Shown: in pieces, positions 1 to 10,150 of the stretch
Numbering within the stretch: the first letter of the stretch is position 1
How the letters are laid out: every line of letters starts with the position of its first letter
Assembly (NCBI GenBank): GCA_963823215.1
Contig: CAWGKT010000012.1
Location: 434,001-498,000, forward strand
Direction: 5' to 3'
DNA length: 64,000 nucleotides
Source: CAIWHR01 sp963823215
GTDB taxonomy: Bacteria > Pseudomonadota > Gammaproteobacteria > Burkholderiales > Casimicrobiaceae
The notes under the pieces: generated by a model
The model's input: only the letters and a program-made list of their open reading frames with translations
Databases searched by the model: none
Told to the model about the DNA's origin: nothing
Made by a program: the position numbers and the translations under genes

Positions 1-1212
<1,212 letters not shown>

Positions 1213-1257
1213 GGCGAGGTTGCGCGAAGCGCGTCGGGGGGGTCGTTACGCGGGGGA

Positions 1258-1271
1258 CGGGGCACGCCCCG
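1258..1271. other. small GC hairpin between fis and purH
   Basis: The 69-nt fis-purH gap contains CGGGGC-AC-GCCCCG, a perfect 6-bp stem with a 2-nt turn. No U-tract follows on either strand, so it is not a convincing intrinsic terminator. It may only affect mRNA stability or partial read-through. Confidence 0.3.
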
Positions 1272-1281
1272 ACGCAGACCG

Positions 1282-1536
1282 TCAGCGGATGTCGTGCTTG
1301 GCGAGTTTCGCCCGCAGCGTATTGCGGTTCATCCCGAGCATGTCCGCCGCCTGCGTCTGGTTGCCGCCGGCGCGATCCAAGACCGATGCAATCAGCGCGC
1401 GCTCGACGTGGTTGATCACCATGTCGTAGATCCCGTGCGGCGACTCCCCGTCGAGCCGGCGAAAATATTCGTCGAGCGACTTTTCGACCGTCTTGCCGAT
1501 CTCGTTGCCGGTATTGATGCGTAGTGTTTTTCTCAC
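1282..1536 (-). CDS. fis: Fis-family nucleoid-associated DNA-binding protein
   Basis: This 84-residue protein (start read as GTG at 1536) has the typical Fis length. The N-terminal half (KTVEKSLDEYFRRLDG) is the dimerisation helix region. The C-terminal helix-turn-helix is VLDRAGGNQTQAADMLGMNRNTLRAKLAKHDI, close to the E. coli Fis HTH. Fis bends DNA and modulates transcription and recombination during rapid growth. The GTG start overlaps the dusB stop by four bases (GTGA), indicating translational coupling. The dusB-fis pairing is classic in proteobacteria and supports the identification. No other in-frame start lies close to the conserved region. Confidence 0.93.
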   Translation of the reverse strand: MRKTLRINTGNEIGKTVEKSLDEYFRRLDGESPHGIYDMVINHVERALIASVLDRAGGNQTQAADMLGMNRNTLRAKLAKHDIR

Positions 1537-2612
1537 GCTGCCAGGGCCTCCCCGCCCCGTTGCGATTCCGTTCTTGACCGGCCGAACGCGGACGTGGCGT
1601 CCACGACCGCGGGGGCCGGCAGGCGATACACGAGCCGTTCGCCTTTCTGTTCGAGAGTATCGAAGAATTGGCCGACCACGGCAAGTTGCACGGCGCTCGT
1701 TTCCGCCGTGTTGACTTCGCGCCGGAAGGCGTCGCCGCCGACAAGATCCTTCGTATACCAGCCGAGATGCTTGCGGGCGATCCGCACACCCGCGACCTCG
1801 CCATGGAAGGCGTAATGGTCGTCGAGGTGCAGCACAATGACTTCCCGGGCCTCGGCTACCGACGGCGACGGCAGATGGACGCCGCAATCGAGGTAATGCC
1901 CGATTTCGCGGAAAATCCACGGCCGGCCCTGCGCGGCACGGCCGATCATGATCGCGTCGGCCCCCGTCGTTGCCAGCACGCGCTTTGCCTGCTCGGGCGT
2001 CGCGATGTCGCCGTTCGCGATCACCGGAATGCGGACCGCAGCCTTTACGGCGCGGATCGTGTCGTATTCGACGGGTCCGACAAAGGCGCAGGCGCGCGTG
2101 CGGCCGTGCACGGCGAGCGCGCTGACGCCAGCACGCTCGGCGATGCGCGCTATCGCGAGCGCATTCCGGTGTTGCGGGTCGGTGCCGGTGCGAATCTTGA
2201 GCGTGACGGGCACGTTGACCGCGCGCACCACCGCGACGATGATCGACTCGACCAGCGGTTCGTTGGCGAGCAATGCGGATCCTGCGGCAGCGTGGCAGAC
2301 CTTCTTCGCCGGGCAGCCCATGTTGATGTCGATGATCTGCGCGCCGCGCTCGACGTTGTAGCGCGCTGCATCGGCCATCGCGACCGGGTCGGCGCCCGCG
2401 ATCTGCACGGCGATCGGCGCCACCTCGCCACGATGATCGGTGCGCCGTTGCGACTTTTCCGTGCCCCACAGCCGCGGATTCGACGCGACCATCTCCGACA
2501 CGGCGTAGCCCGCGCCCAGCCGCTTGCACAACTGGCGAAACGGCCGGTCGGTGACGCCCGCCATCGGCGCGACGACGAGATTGTTGGCGAGGGCGTAAGG
2601 ACCGATGCGCAC
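1533..2612 (-). CDS. dusB: tRNA-dihydrouridine synthase B
   Basis: This 359-residue FMN enzyme reduces uridine to dihydrouridine in the tRNA D-loop. It shows the Dus signatures in order: VVAPMAGVTDRPFR near residue 13 (FMN site), INMGCPAKKVC near 97 with the catalytic cysteine region, LKIRTG near 138, ALAVHGRTR, and IPVIANGDI plus GADAIMIGRAAQGRPWIF in the C-terminal half of the barrel. It lies directly upstream of fis, with which it overlaps. The start ATG at 2612 begins MRIGPYALANNLVVAPMAG, in line with family N-termini. The C-terminus (RSRTESQRGGEALAA) runs past the conserved domain without recognisable motifs. Confidence 0.96.
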   Translation of the reverse strand: MRIGPYALANNLVVAPMAGVTDRPFRQLCKRLGAGYAVSEMVASNPRLWGTEKSQRRTDHRGEVAPIAVQIAGADPVAMADAARYNVERGAQIIDINMGCPAKKVCHAAAGSALLANEPLVESIIVAVVRAVNVPVTLKIRTGTDPQHRNALAIARIAERAGVSALAVHGRTRACAFVGPVEYDTIRAVKAAVRIPVIANGDIATPEQAKRVLATTGADAIMIGRAAQGRPWIFREIGHYLDCGVHLPSPSVAEAREVIVLHLDDHYAFHGEVAGVRIARKHLGWYTKDLVGGDAFRREVNTAETSAVQLAVVGQFFDTLEQKGERLVYRLPAPAVVDATSAFGRSRTESQRGGEALAA

Positions 2613-2659
2613 GGAAGGAAAATGGAAAATCGGGCAGGAAAATGCAGCGAGGGGAGCGG

Positions 2660-2665
2660 ATTATA
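2660..2665 (-). promoter_or_regulatory. -10 element (TATAAT) upstream of dusB-fis
   Basis: On the minus strand GGTTATAATCCGC contains a perfect TATAAT about 48 nt upstream of the dusB ATG. No good -35 hexamer is visible at the usual spacing. It is a candidate promoter for dusB-fis(-purH). Confidence 0.45.
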
Positions 2666-2788
2666 ACCGGTCCGCGGAGCATGGTGAGCGACGTGCGCGC
2701 GACTTTTTCTTTTCGCAAACGCCGATCAAGGTGGCACGCTTCTTGGAGGGCGGCGAACTCGTCCGCACGCCCCGCTGCGACGGCGTGA

Positions 2789-3946
2789 CTAGCGCAAACC
2801 GAACAACATTGCGTGCGTGAACGCGCGCTTCGCCGCCGGAACGGCATCGAGCATAGTAAGTGCCAACCCGCGCGGCCAGCGGACAAACGGCAGGTCGTTG
2901 CCGAAGATGCTGACGAGGCCGTGCGTGAACACAATGCCCGCCATCCGGTCCGTTCGGCGACCGCGCAGATAGCGTTCCAGCATCGCGCGATCGCCGACCC
3001 GCTCGCGTGGCGTTTCGAGCACGACGTCCGCCAGCGCCCAGGCATCGCGCAGCCCGACATTGAATCCCTGACCGGCGACCGGATGCAGCGTCTGCGCCGC
3101 GTTGCCCAGCGCAACACAACGGGTGAGGGCAGGTTCCCGCGCGAAATCAAGGACGAGCGGGAATTCGCGCCGATCGGCCACCCGCAGGAAACCGCCGGTC
3201 CGGGCTCCGAAATGGTGCGCGAGCTCAGCGAGGAACGCGGCATCATCGAGCCCGGCGAGCTCGCGCGCCCGGCTCGGCGAGGCCGTCCAGACCAATCCGT
3301 AGTGATCGCCTTCCGGCAGGAGCGCGATCGGCCCCTGGGGCGTGAAACGCTCGTAAGCGACGCCGTCGTGCGGTGCAGCCCGCCAGAGTTTCCCGATCAC
3401 CGCGACCTGGCCATATTCGTGCCGTTGCCGAACGATCCCGGTCATCGCGGCGCCGGAGCCATCGGCGACGGCTGCCAGGCGCGCGAGCACGGGCTGGGCG
3501 CCAGCATCTGCGAGCTCGACGGCCGCGAAAGCCGCCGCGCCGCCGACGCCCTTTACTGCGACACCGTGCCGCACGACCATGCCGGTGCGGGCGAGCGCTG
3601 CGTCGAGCGCCGACTGCAGCGCGCGATAGCTGACGACGTACCCGAGCGCGGGAAGCCCCTGCTCTTCCGCGACGAGCGTCATCTGCCCGAAACCGCGCGC
3701 CTGCGATATGTCGATACGCGCGATCGGCGTCGCGGCGTCGCGCACGGCCGACACTGCGCTCCATACGCCAAGCCGCTCGAGGATCAGGCGCGCGCCGTAG
3801 GACAACGCGAGCGAGCGATCGCCGCGCAGCGTTTGCCCGGGTGGGCGCTCGTCGAGGACGACCACATCAGCGTCGCCGAGGGCGAGCGCCAGCGCCAGCG
3901 TCGTCCCGACGGGCCCGGCGCCGACGATGACCACATCGTGAAGCAT
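2789..3946 (-). CDS. ubiH: UbiH/UbiF/VisC-family FAD-dependent hydroxylase
   Basis: A 385-residue flavoprotein monooxygenase of the ubiquinone-hydroxylase family. The N-terminus has the Rossmann dinucleotide motif GAGPVG (residues 9-14) and VVLDERPP at the end of the second strand. The conserved mid-region FTPQGPIALLP is present, and so is the C-terminal GNAAQTLHPVAGQGFNVGLRDAWALADVV, the FAD-ribityl binding motif of UbiH/UbiF. These enzymes hydroxylate the aromatic ring of ubiquinone precursors at the inner membrane. It follows pepP by 64 nt on the same strand, the usual pepP-ubiH arrangement. The exact ring position (C6 against C5/C1) cannot be assigned from sequence alone, so the symbol is by neighbourhood. 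Confidence 0.88.
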   Translation of the reverse strand: MLHDVVIVGAGPVGTTLALALALGDADVVVLDERPPGQTLRGDRSLALSYGARLILERLGVWSAVSAVRDAATPIARIDISQARGFGQMTLVAEEQGLPALGYVVSYRALQSALDAALARTGMVVRHGVAVKGVGGAAAFAAVELADAGAQPVLARLAAVADGSGAAMTGIVRQRHEYGQVAVIGKLWRAAPHDGVAYERFTPQGPIALLPEGDHYGLVWTASPSRARELAGLDDAAFLAELAHHFGARTGGFLRVADRREFPLVLDFAREPALTRCVALGNAAQTLHPVAGQGFNVGLRDAWALADVVLETPRERVGDRAMLERYLRGRRTDRMAGIVFTHGLVSIFGNDLPFVRWPRGLALTMLDAVPAAKRAFTHAMLFGLR

Positions 3947-4010
3947 GGCGCGAAGCCGGGCGTTACGGGCGCGCGCCGCAGGGCAGCCGCCAAGGGCCGC
4001 GCCGCGTGGG

Positions 4011-5330
4011 TCATCGGCGGCACGCGGCCTCGACGTCAGCCACCGACTTCGGCGCCGCCGCCGTCAGGTTCTCGATGCCGGTCGCGGTGACGAGTACATC
4101 GTCCTCGATCCGGATGCCGATGTCCCAGAATTCCTCCGGCACGTTGTCGGCCGGCCGGATGTACGTGCCCGGCTCGACGGTGAGGACCATGCCCGGCGCA
4201 AGCTTCTGCGATGCGCCCTGCACGTGGTACAGGCCGGCGTCGTGCACATCCATCCCCAGCCAATGGCCGGCACGGTGCATGTAGAACTGTTTGAACGCAC
4301 CGGTTTCCAGCACTTCGTCGAGCGTACCCCGGCACAGGCCGAGGTCGATGTACCCCTGCGCAAGCACGCGTTCCGCGACCTTGTGGTAATCGTGAAATCC
4401 AGCGCCCGGCCGCACCGCATCGAGGCAGGCCTGCTGCGCGGCGAGCACGACTTCGTAGACGGCCTTCTGCGGCCCGGTGAAGCGGCCGTTGACCGGGAAG
4501 GTGCGCGTGATGTCCGCGGCATACCCCTCGTATTCGCAGCCGGCGTCGATCAGGATGAGCTCCCCGTCCTGCAGCTGCCGGTTGTTGTCACGGTAGTGCA
4601 GAACGCAGGCATTGGGTCCGCCGGCGACGATCGACGGGTACGCGACCGCCCGCGCGCCGCTGCGCAGGAATTCGTGCGCGAGCTCGGCCTCGACCTGATA
4701 CTCATGCCAGCCGACGCGAGTGCGATCCATGGCCCGCCGATGGGCTACCGAAGAGATTTCGGCCGCGCGGCGCATCACCGCGACCTCGTGCCCGTCCTTG
4801 AAGAGGCGCATCGCGTCGAGCGCCTGCCGTACGTCGACGATTTCTCCGGGCGCCGCGACCCCCGTGCGGGCGCGACTGCGGACCTCGTTCAGCACGCCGG
4901 TGATCTTACGGTCCCATGCCTCGAACAGGCCCAGTGGCGTGTAAAGCGCGGGCCGGTCCGTCGCCAGATCGGGCAGGATCCGGTCCAGCTCCGCGATCGG
5001 ATGCGCCTCGTCGAAGCCGAAGATCTCGCGCGCCGCGTCGGGGCCATAGCGAAAGCCATCCCAGATCTCGCGTTCCTCGCTCTTCTCCCGGCAGAACAGC
5101 ACCTGCCGGTCACCCTCCGTGCCGGCAATGAGCGCAACGACGGCATCGGGCTCGGGAAAGCCGGACACATAATAGAAATAGCTGTCGTGCCGGTAAGGGA
5201 ACTGGGAGTCGCGGTTGCGCGCGACTTCGGCCGCCGTGGGCACGAGGGCGAGGCCGCCTCCGGTCTGCACGCGCATCTGTTGCAGGATCGCCGCGCGGCG
5301 ATCGCGATAGATCTGATGATTGTGGTTCAT
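4011..5330 (-). CDS. pepP: Xaa-Pro aminopeptidase (aminopeptidase P, M24B)
   Basis: A 439-residue manganese aminopeptidase that removes N-terminal residues preceding proline. The N-terminal creatinase-like domain contains YRHDSYFYYVSGFPEPDAV. The pita-bread catalytic domain carries the five metal ligands: two aspartates in LIDAGCEYEGYAADITRTFPVNG, histidine in MHRAGHWLGMDVHD, and glutamates in LTVEPGTYI and IRIEDDVLV. An in-frame ATG exists at 5372, but a TATAAT -10 element lies between it and the ATG at 5330. The shorter start (MNHNHQIYRDRRAAI) is therefore preferred and matches family N-termini. The gene diverges from the cyclo-ligase gene. Confidence 0.95.
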   Translation of the reverse strand: MNHNHQIYRDRRAAILQQMRVQTGGGLALVPTAAEVARNRDSQFPYRHDSYFYYVSGFPEPDAVVALIAGTEGDRQVLFCREKSEEREIWDGFRYGPDAAREIFGFDEAHPIAELDRILPDLATDRPALYTPLGLFEAWDRKITGVLNEVRSRARTGVAAPGEIVDVRQALDAMRLFKDGHEVAVMRRAAEISSVAHRRAMDRTRVGWHEYQVEAELAHEFLRSGARAVAYPSIVAGGPNACVLHYRDNNRQLQDGELILIDAGCEYEGYAADITRTFPVNGRFTGPQKAVYEVVLAAQQACLDAVRPGAGFHDYHKVAERVLAQGYIDLGLCRGTLDEVLETGAFKQFYMHRAGHWLGMDVHDAGLYHVQGASQKLAPGMVLTVEPGTYIRPADNVPEEFWDIGIRIEDDVLVTATGIENLTAAAPKSVADVEAACRR

Positions 5331-5354
5331 GGGTGCGCCCTGAAGTGACCCGCG

Positions 5355-5360
5355 ATTATA
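5355..5360 (-). promoter_or_regulatory. -10 element for pepP
   Basis: The minus strand reads CCTTATAATCGCGGG, with a perfect TATAAT 24 nt before the chosen pepP ATG. It rules out translation from the more distal ATG at 5372 on this transcript. No clear -35 is seen. Confidence 0.5.
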
Positions 5361-5425
5361 AGGCTTCCGCACGGATGCCTCCGTTCATCGGGGATGCGGC
5401 CGCCGCGATGCGCTACCATCGGCCG

Positions 5426-6055
5426 ATGCCCCCCGCTGTCGATCATGCCGATGAAGATGCCATGCAGGGTGCCGCACTGCGTGCAGCGAAGCTCGCCCTG
5501 CGGCGGCGGGTGCTGGCGGCGCGCGACGCCCTCCCGGCGGCAGTGCGCAGGGCCGCGTCGGCCGCGATCGCCGCGCGCATCCTGGAGCGCGCGGATTTCA
5601 AGGCCGCGCGAGCCGTGCTTCTGACACTGCCGTTCGGCAGCGAGTGGGACACGGTTGCCGTGATGCGCGCAGCGCTGGCCGCGGGCAGGACCGTCGCCGT
5701 TCCTCGCGTCGACAGGGAGTCGCGGATGCTCGAGCTCCATGCGATCGCCGACCCGGAGCGCGATGTCGTCGCCGGATATCGGGACATTCCCGAGCCGGTG
5801 CCCGCCTGCCCTCTCGTTTCCCGCGACACGATCGACTTCGTCCTGGTGCCAGGTGTCGCGTTCGATCGGCTGGGGCGACGCATCGGTTATGGCGGCGGCT
5901 TTTACGACCGGCTGCTGCCGTTGCTGTCACCCCGCGCCGCGCGCGTCGCGGGTGCATTCGAGGTCCAGCTCGTCGATCGCGTGCCTGTTGCACCACAGGA
6001 CATCGCGGTTGACGCCCTCGTCACGGAGTCCCGCGAGTTGGCGGTGCCGCGATGA
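5426..6055 (+). CDS. 5-formyltetrahydrofolate cyclo-ligase (MTHFS)
   Basis: About 209 residues. It converts 5-formyl-THF to 5,10-methenyl-THF with ATP, recycling a folate storage form. Visible motifs are the N-terminal basic helix AKLALRRRVLAARDALP, the phosphate-binding LLTLPFGSEWDT, and the C-terminal signature LVPGVAFDRLGRRIGYGGGFYDRLL, diagnostic for the family. The start is uncertain: ATGs at 5426 (MPPAVDHADEDAMQG) and 5462 (MQGAALRAAK) are both reasonable, and the open frame extends further upstream into the pepP promoter. In many proteobacteria the 6S RNA gene precedes this gene; the short gap to pepP leaves no room for it here. Confidence 0.9.
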   Translation: MPPAVDHADEDAMQGAALRAAKLALRRRVLAARDALPAAVRRAASAAIAARILERADFKAARAVLLTLPFGSEWDTVAVMRAALAAGRTVAVPRVDRESRMLELHAIADPERDVVAGYRDIPEPVPACPLVSRDTIDFVLVPGVAFDRLGRRIGYGGGFYDRLLPLLSPRAARVAGAFEVQLVDRVPVAPQDIAVDALVTESRELAVPR

Positions 6056-6060
6056 GCGCG

Positions 6061-6125
6061 CCGGGCCGTCCCAAGCGCGAATTGCTCCCTCTCGGAGGGA
6101 CGGCGCGCAGCGCCAAGGGTGCCCA
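6061..6125 (+). repeat. dispersed intergenic repeat, copy A
   Basis: One of four related elements in the window. It starts CCGGGCCGTCCCAAGCGCG, continues GAATTGCTCCCTCTCGGAGG, and ends next to the MFS start codon. The centre CTCCCTCTCGGAGG can fold on itself. Copy A is shorter than copies B and C at the 3' end. It fills nearly the whole gap between the cyclo-ligase stop and the MFS ATG. Confidence 0.7.
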
Positions 6126-7358
6126 ATGAGCGCACAGGGGCAGCATGTGCCCGACTCACGGACGCGCACCGCGGCGATCGCGCTCGCGATCACGCTGGCG
6201 ATCCAGATATTCACCGCACTCGCGGCCACGTCGACGTCGGTGCTGGCGCCGGTGATCGGGCGGGATCTTGCCATTCCCCCCAAGCTGATCGGGATCTTCG
6301 TCGGCATCGTCTATGCGGGCTCGATGGCGGCGAGCCTCGCTTCCGGCACGTTCATCGAGCGCTACGGTGCGATCCGGGTTTCGCAGGTGTGCGTATTGTT
6401 GTGCGCTACAGGCGCGCTCATGGTCGCCGGCGGCACGGTCCTGTCCGGCACCGCGATCCTGGCACTTGCCGTGGCGCCACTCGTCATCGGTCTCGGTTAT
6501 GGACCGATCACTCCGGCATCGTCGCACGTGCTCGCGCGGACGGCACCCCCGTCGCGCATGGCGTTGACGTTCTCGATCAAGCAGACCGGCGTGCCGGCCG
6601 GGGCCGCGCTGGCAGGGGCAATGCTTCCCTTCCTCGCACTGCAGATCGGCTGGCGCGCAACCTTCGCGCTGGTTGCCGCGGCGGGAATCGCCATCGCGCT
6701 CACGGCCCAGCTCGTACGCCCGATGCTGGACACCGGACGAAGACCGGCGCCAATGCCGTCGTTCGGGCGCATCGTCGCGCCGCTCGGGCACATCCTGCGC
6801 ACCCCGGTGCTCGCCGAGCTCGTCGTCGTCGCCTTCGTGTACGCGGCGTTGCAGGTCTGCCTGATGAGCTTTCTCGTTGTCTACCTGACCGAGTCGCTCG
6901 GCTATTCGCTGGTGGCCGCCGGTCTCGCCCTGACGGTCGCCAACCTCGGCGGGATCGTCGGGCGGATCCTGTGGGGCGCGGTCGCCGACTTCCACGTCGC
7001 GCCGCGCACGCTGCTCGGGCTGATCGGCATGGCCGCTGGGGCTTGCGCATGGTCGACGGCGGCGTTCGGCGCGGATTGGCCGATCGCGGCGATCCTCGCG
7101 CTGTGCAGTCTGTTCGGCGCGACGGCAATCGGATGGAACGGGGTGCAGCTCGCCGAGGTCGCGCGGAACGCGCCAGCGGACGAGGTGGGAGCCATCACCG
7201 GGGCGGCCGGCTTCATCACGTTCGGCGGTGTCGTGACCGGACCGCCGACGTTTGCACTGATCTCGGCCCTGACCGGCGGATATCGCATCGGATTTGCGGT
7301 GTTCGGAGGTCTTTCCATCGCGTGCGGCTTCTGGTTGCTGGCTCGAAATAGACAGTAA
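6126..7358 (+). CDS. MFS transporter, substrate unknown
   Basis: A 410-residue protein with about 12 hydrophobic helices. The first is ALAITLAIQIFTALAATSTS and the last lies in FAVFGGLSIACGFWLLA. The loop after TM2 reads SGTFIERYGAIR, a relaxed form of the MFS motif A, and SFSIKQTG-like TFSIKQTGVPAGAALAG follows TM4. This resembles CynX/NimT-like or 'YbfB-like' MFS carriers, but no substrate can be inferred. The ATG at 6126 immediately follows the intergenic repeat, which must supply any ribosome-binding sequence. It lies between folate and pyruvate dehydrogenase genes and probably has no functional link to either. Confidence 0.82.
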   Translation: MSAQGQHVPDSRTRTAAIALAITLAIQIFTALAATSTSVLAPVIGRDLAIPPKLIGIFVGIVYAGSMAASLASGTFIERYGAIRVSQVCVLLCATGALMVAGGTVLSGTAILALAVAPLVIGLGYGPITPASSHVLARTAPPSRMALTFSIKQTGVPAGAALAGAMLPFLALQIGWRATFALVAAAGIAIALTAQLVRPMLDTGRRPAPMPSFGRIVAPLGHILRTPVLAELVVVAFVYAALQVCLMSFLVVYLTESLGYSLVAAGLALTVANLGGIVGRILWGAVADFHVAPRTLLGLIGMAAGACAWSTAAFGADWPIAAILALCSLFGATAIGWNGVQLAEVARNAPADEVGAITGAAGFITFGGVVTGPPTFALISALTGGYRIGFAVFGGLSIACGFWLLARNRQ

Positions 7359-7392
7359 GCGCTTACATATAGGTTGCGGCCGCCACGGCGCA

Positions 7393-7398
7393 TACAAT
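7393..7398 (+). promoter_or_regulatory. -10-like TACAAT upstream of aceE
   Basis: GCATACAATTCGG lies 59 nt before the aceE ATG. Upstream TTGCGG (7374-7379) is only 13 nt away, so the -35 is unclear. It is the best candidate promoter for the aceE-aceF-lpd operon. Confidence 0.4.
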
Positions 7399-7456
7399 TC
7401 GGTTCTTCGTATCCTTCTAGATGTACCGGCCGAAAGCAGCCGCGGAGGTTCACCGC

Positions 7457-10111
7457 ATGGACATCATTCCCGATCACGATCCTCAGGAAACCAACGAGTG
7501 GCTCGCCGCGCTCGACGGCGTGCTCGCGGCCGAAGGGCCGGATCGCGCGCATTTTCTCATCGAGGCGCTGATCGACAAGGCACGCCGCTCCGGCGCGTAC
7601 CTTCCGTTCTCGGCCAACACCGCGTACATCAACACGATTCCGGTGGAGACGCAGGTCAGGCTCCCCGGCGATTTCAACATCGAGCAGAAGATCCGTCACT
7701 TCGTGCGCTGGAATGCGATGGCGATGGTGCTCCGCGCGAACAAGGATACCAACGTCGGCGGCCACATCGCGAGCTTCGCGTCGGCGGCCATGCTCTACGA
7801 CATCGGCTTCAATCATTTCTGGCAAGCGCCTTCCGCCGAGCATGGGGGCGACCTCGTTTTCGTGCAGGGCCACTCGGCAACCGGCATCTACGCGCGGGCG
7901 TACATGCTCGGGCGGCTGACGGCAGCGCAGCTCGACAACTTCCGGCAGGAAGTCGACGGCAAGGGCATCTCGTCGTACCCGCACCCGTGGCTCATGCCTG
8001 ATTTCTGGCAGTTCCCTACGGTGTCGATGGGACTCGGACCGCTGATGGCGATCTACCAGGCGCGCTTCATGAAGTACCTGCACGACCGTGGTCTCGCGAA
8101 GACCGAAGGGCGCAAGGTCTGGGCCTTCATGGGCGACGGCGAGATGGACGAGCCGGAGTCGAAGGGCGCGATCGGGCTGGCGGCACGCGAGAACCTCGAC
8201 AACCTGGTGTTCGTGGTCAACTGCAACCTGCAGCGCCTCGACGGACCGGTGCGCGGCAACGGCAAGATCATCCAGGAGCTCGAGTCGGACTTCCGCGGCT
8301 CCGGCTGGAATGTGATCAAGGTCATCTGGGGCCGACACTGGGATCCGCTCTTCGCTCGCGACAGGAAGGGCGTCCTGATGCGCCGGATGATGGAGGTGGT
8401 CGATGGCGAGTACCAGACGATCAAGTCGAAGGACGGCGGCTACGTCCGCGAGCATTTCTTCAACACGCCGGAGCTGAAGGAGCTCGTCGCTGACTATTCC
8501 GACGAGGACATCTGGAAGCTCAACCGCGGCGGTCATGACCCGTTCAAGGTCTACAACGCGTACCACGCGGCCATGAATCACAAGGGCCAGCCGACGGTGA
8601 TCCTGGCCAAGACGATCAAGGGCTACGGGATGGGCCAGTCCGGCGAAGCGCAGAACATCACGCACCAGCAGAAGAAGATGTCGCCCGAGTCCATCCGGCG
8701 CTTTCGCGATCGCTTCAACGTTCCGGTGGCGGACGACAAGCTTGACGAAGTGCCCTACGTGTCGTTTCCGGAAGGCTCGCCCGAACTCGAGTACATGCGC
8801 GCGCGGCGCGCCGATCTCGGCGGCTACCTGCCCGTGCGGCGGACAGAATCCCCCGCGCTGGTCACGCCCGAGCTCGCCGCGTTCGACCGGTTCCTGAAGA
8901 GCACCGAAGACCGCGAGATCTCGACGACGATGTCCTTCGTGCAGATCCTGCAGCTCCTGCTGCGCGACAAGAATCTCAGCCAGCACATCGTGCCGATCGT
9001 TCCCGACGAATCGCGCACCTTCGGGATGGAGGGCCTGTTCCGCCAGTTCGGCATCTGGAACCAGCAGGGCCAGCTGTACACGCCGCAGGATTCCGACCAG
9101 CTGATGTTCTACAAGGAATCGAAGAGCGGCCAGATCCTGCAGGAAGGGATCAACGAGGCCGGCGGGATGTGCGACTGGATTGCCGCCGCCACGAGTTACT
9201 CGACACACGGCGTGCCGATGGTTCCGTTCTACATCTTCTACTCGATGTTCGGCTTCCAGCGCGTCGGCGACCTCGCGTGGGCGGCGGGAGACATGCGCTC
9301 GCGCGGCTTCCTGCTCGGCGGCACGGCCGGCCGGACGACGCTGAACGGCGAGGGCCTGCAGCACGAGGACGGCCACTCGCACATCATGTCGGCGACGATC
9401 CCGAACTGCATTTCCTACGACCCGACGTTCGGTTACGAGCTCGCCGTGATCATGCAGGACGGCCTGCGCCGGATGTATGCCGAGCAGCAGGACGTCTATT
9501 ACTACCTCACCGTGATGAACGAGAACTACCGGCAGCCGGCGATGCCCGACGGCGCGGCGCCGTCGATCGTCAAGGGGATGTACCTGTTCCGCGCCGGCGA
9601 GAAGAAGCCGAAGGCGCCGCGCGTGCAGCTCCTGGGCTCCGGGACCATCTTCCGCGAGGTGATCGAGGCTGCCGCGCTGCTCGAGGCCGACTGGGGTGTG
9701 GCCTCCGACCTGTGGAGCTGCCCGAGCTTCACCGAGCTCGCGCGGGACGGCATGGCGGTCGCCCGCGAGAACCTGCTCAACCCGGCCGCGAAGCCGAAGC
9801 TCGCGCACGTCGCGCGCTGCCTCGACGCGACGCAGGGACCGGTGATTGCCGCGACCGACTACATTCGCGCGTTCGCCGAGCAGATCCGGGCCTACGTGCC
9901 GCGCCGCTATGTCGTCCTCGGCACCGACGGCTTCGGCCGCTCGGACACGCGCGAGAAGCTGCGGCACTTCTTCGAGGTCGATCGGCACTACGTGACGGTC
10001 GCCGCGCTGAAGGCGCTCGCGGACGAAGGCACGGTGCCCGCCGCCAAGGTGACCTCGGCGATGAAGAAGTACGGGATCGACCCGGCGAAACCCGCGCCGT
10101 GGACCGTGTGA
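7457..10111 (+). CDS. aceE: pyruvate dehydrogenase E1 component (homodimeric type)
   Basis: An 884-residue ThDP enzyme that decarboxylates pyruvate and acetylates the lipoyl groups of E2. Characteristic segments are NTAYINTIP, FVRWNAMAMVLRANK, GGHIASFASAA, the ThDP-Mg motif GDGEMDEPESKGAI ending in VVNCNLQRLDGPVRGN, and in the second half FGMEGLFRQFGIWNQQGQLY and GLQHEDGHSHIMSATIPNC. The length matches proteobacterial AceE (about 887). The ATG at 7457 is chosen because GGAGG lies eight nt upstream (7444-7448); an in-frame ATG at 7421 lacks this. It heads the operon aceE-aceF-lpd. The reading frame is intact. Confidence 0.98.
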   Translation: MDIIPDHDPQETNEWLAALDGVLAAEGPDRAHFLIEALIDKARRSGAYLPFSANTAYINTIPVETQVRLPGDFNIEQKIRHFVRWNAMAMVLRANKDTNVGGHIASFASAAMLYDIGFNHFWQAPSAEHGGDLVFVQGHSATGIYARAYMLGRLTAAQLDNFRQEVDGKGISSYPHPWLMPDFWQFPTVSMGLGPLMAIYQARFMKYLHDRGLAKTEGRKVWAFMGDGEMDEPESKGAIGLAARENLDNLVFVVNCNLQRLDGPVRGNGKIIQELESDFRGSGWNVIKVIWGRHWDPLFARDRKGVLMRRMMEVVDGEYQTIKSKDGGYVREHFFNTPELKELVADYSDEDIWKLNRGGHDPFKVYNAYHAAMNHKGQPTVILAKTIKGYGMGQSGEAQNITHQQKKMSPESIRRFRDRFNVPVADDKLDEVPYVSFPEGSPELEYMRARRADLGGYLPVRRTESPALVTPELAAFDRFLKSTEDREISTTMSFVQILQLLLRDKNLSQHIVPIVPDESRTFGMEGLFRQFGIWNQQGQLYTPQDSDQLMFYKESKSGQILQEGINEAGGMCDWIAAATSYSTHGVPMVPFYIFYSMFGFQRVGDLAWAAGDMRSRGFLLGGTAGRTTLNGEGLQHEDGHSHIMSATIPNCISYDPTFGYELAVIMQDGLRRMYAEQQDVYYYLTVMNENYRQPAMPDGAAPSIVKGMYLFRAGEKKPKAPRVQLLGSGTIFREVIEAAALLEADWGVASDLWSCPSFTELARDGMAVARENLLNPAAKPKLAHVARCLDATQGPVIAATDYIRAFAEQIRAYVPRRYVVLGTDGFGRSDTREKLRHFFEVDRHYVTVAALKALADEGTVPAAKVTSAMKKYGIDPAKPAPWTV

Positions 10112-10150
10112 AGCACGAATCGGCGGTGCGGAAGGCGCAACCATGAGAGC

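Noticed and set aside
5331..5425. 6S RNA gene next to the 5-formyltetrahydrofolate cyclo-ligase
   Set aside because: The association is common elsewhere, but the space to the divergent pepP is under 100 nt and holds only promoter-like sequence, too short for a 6S RNA of about 180 nt.
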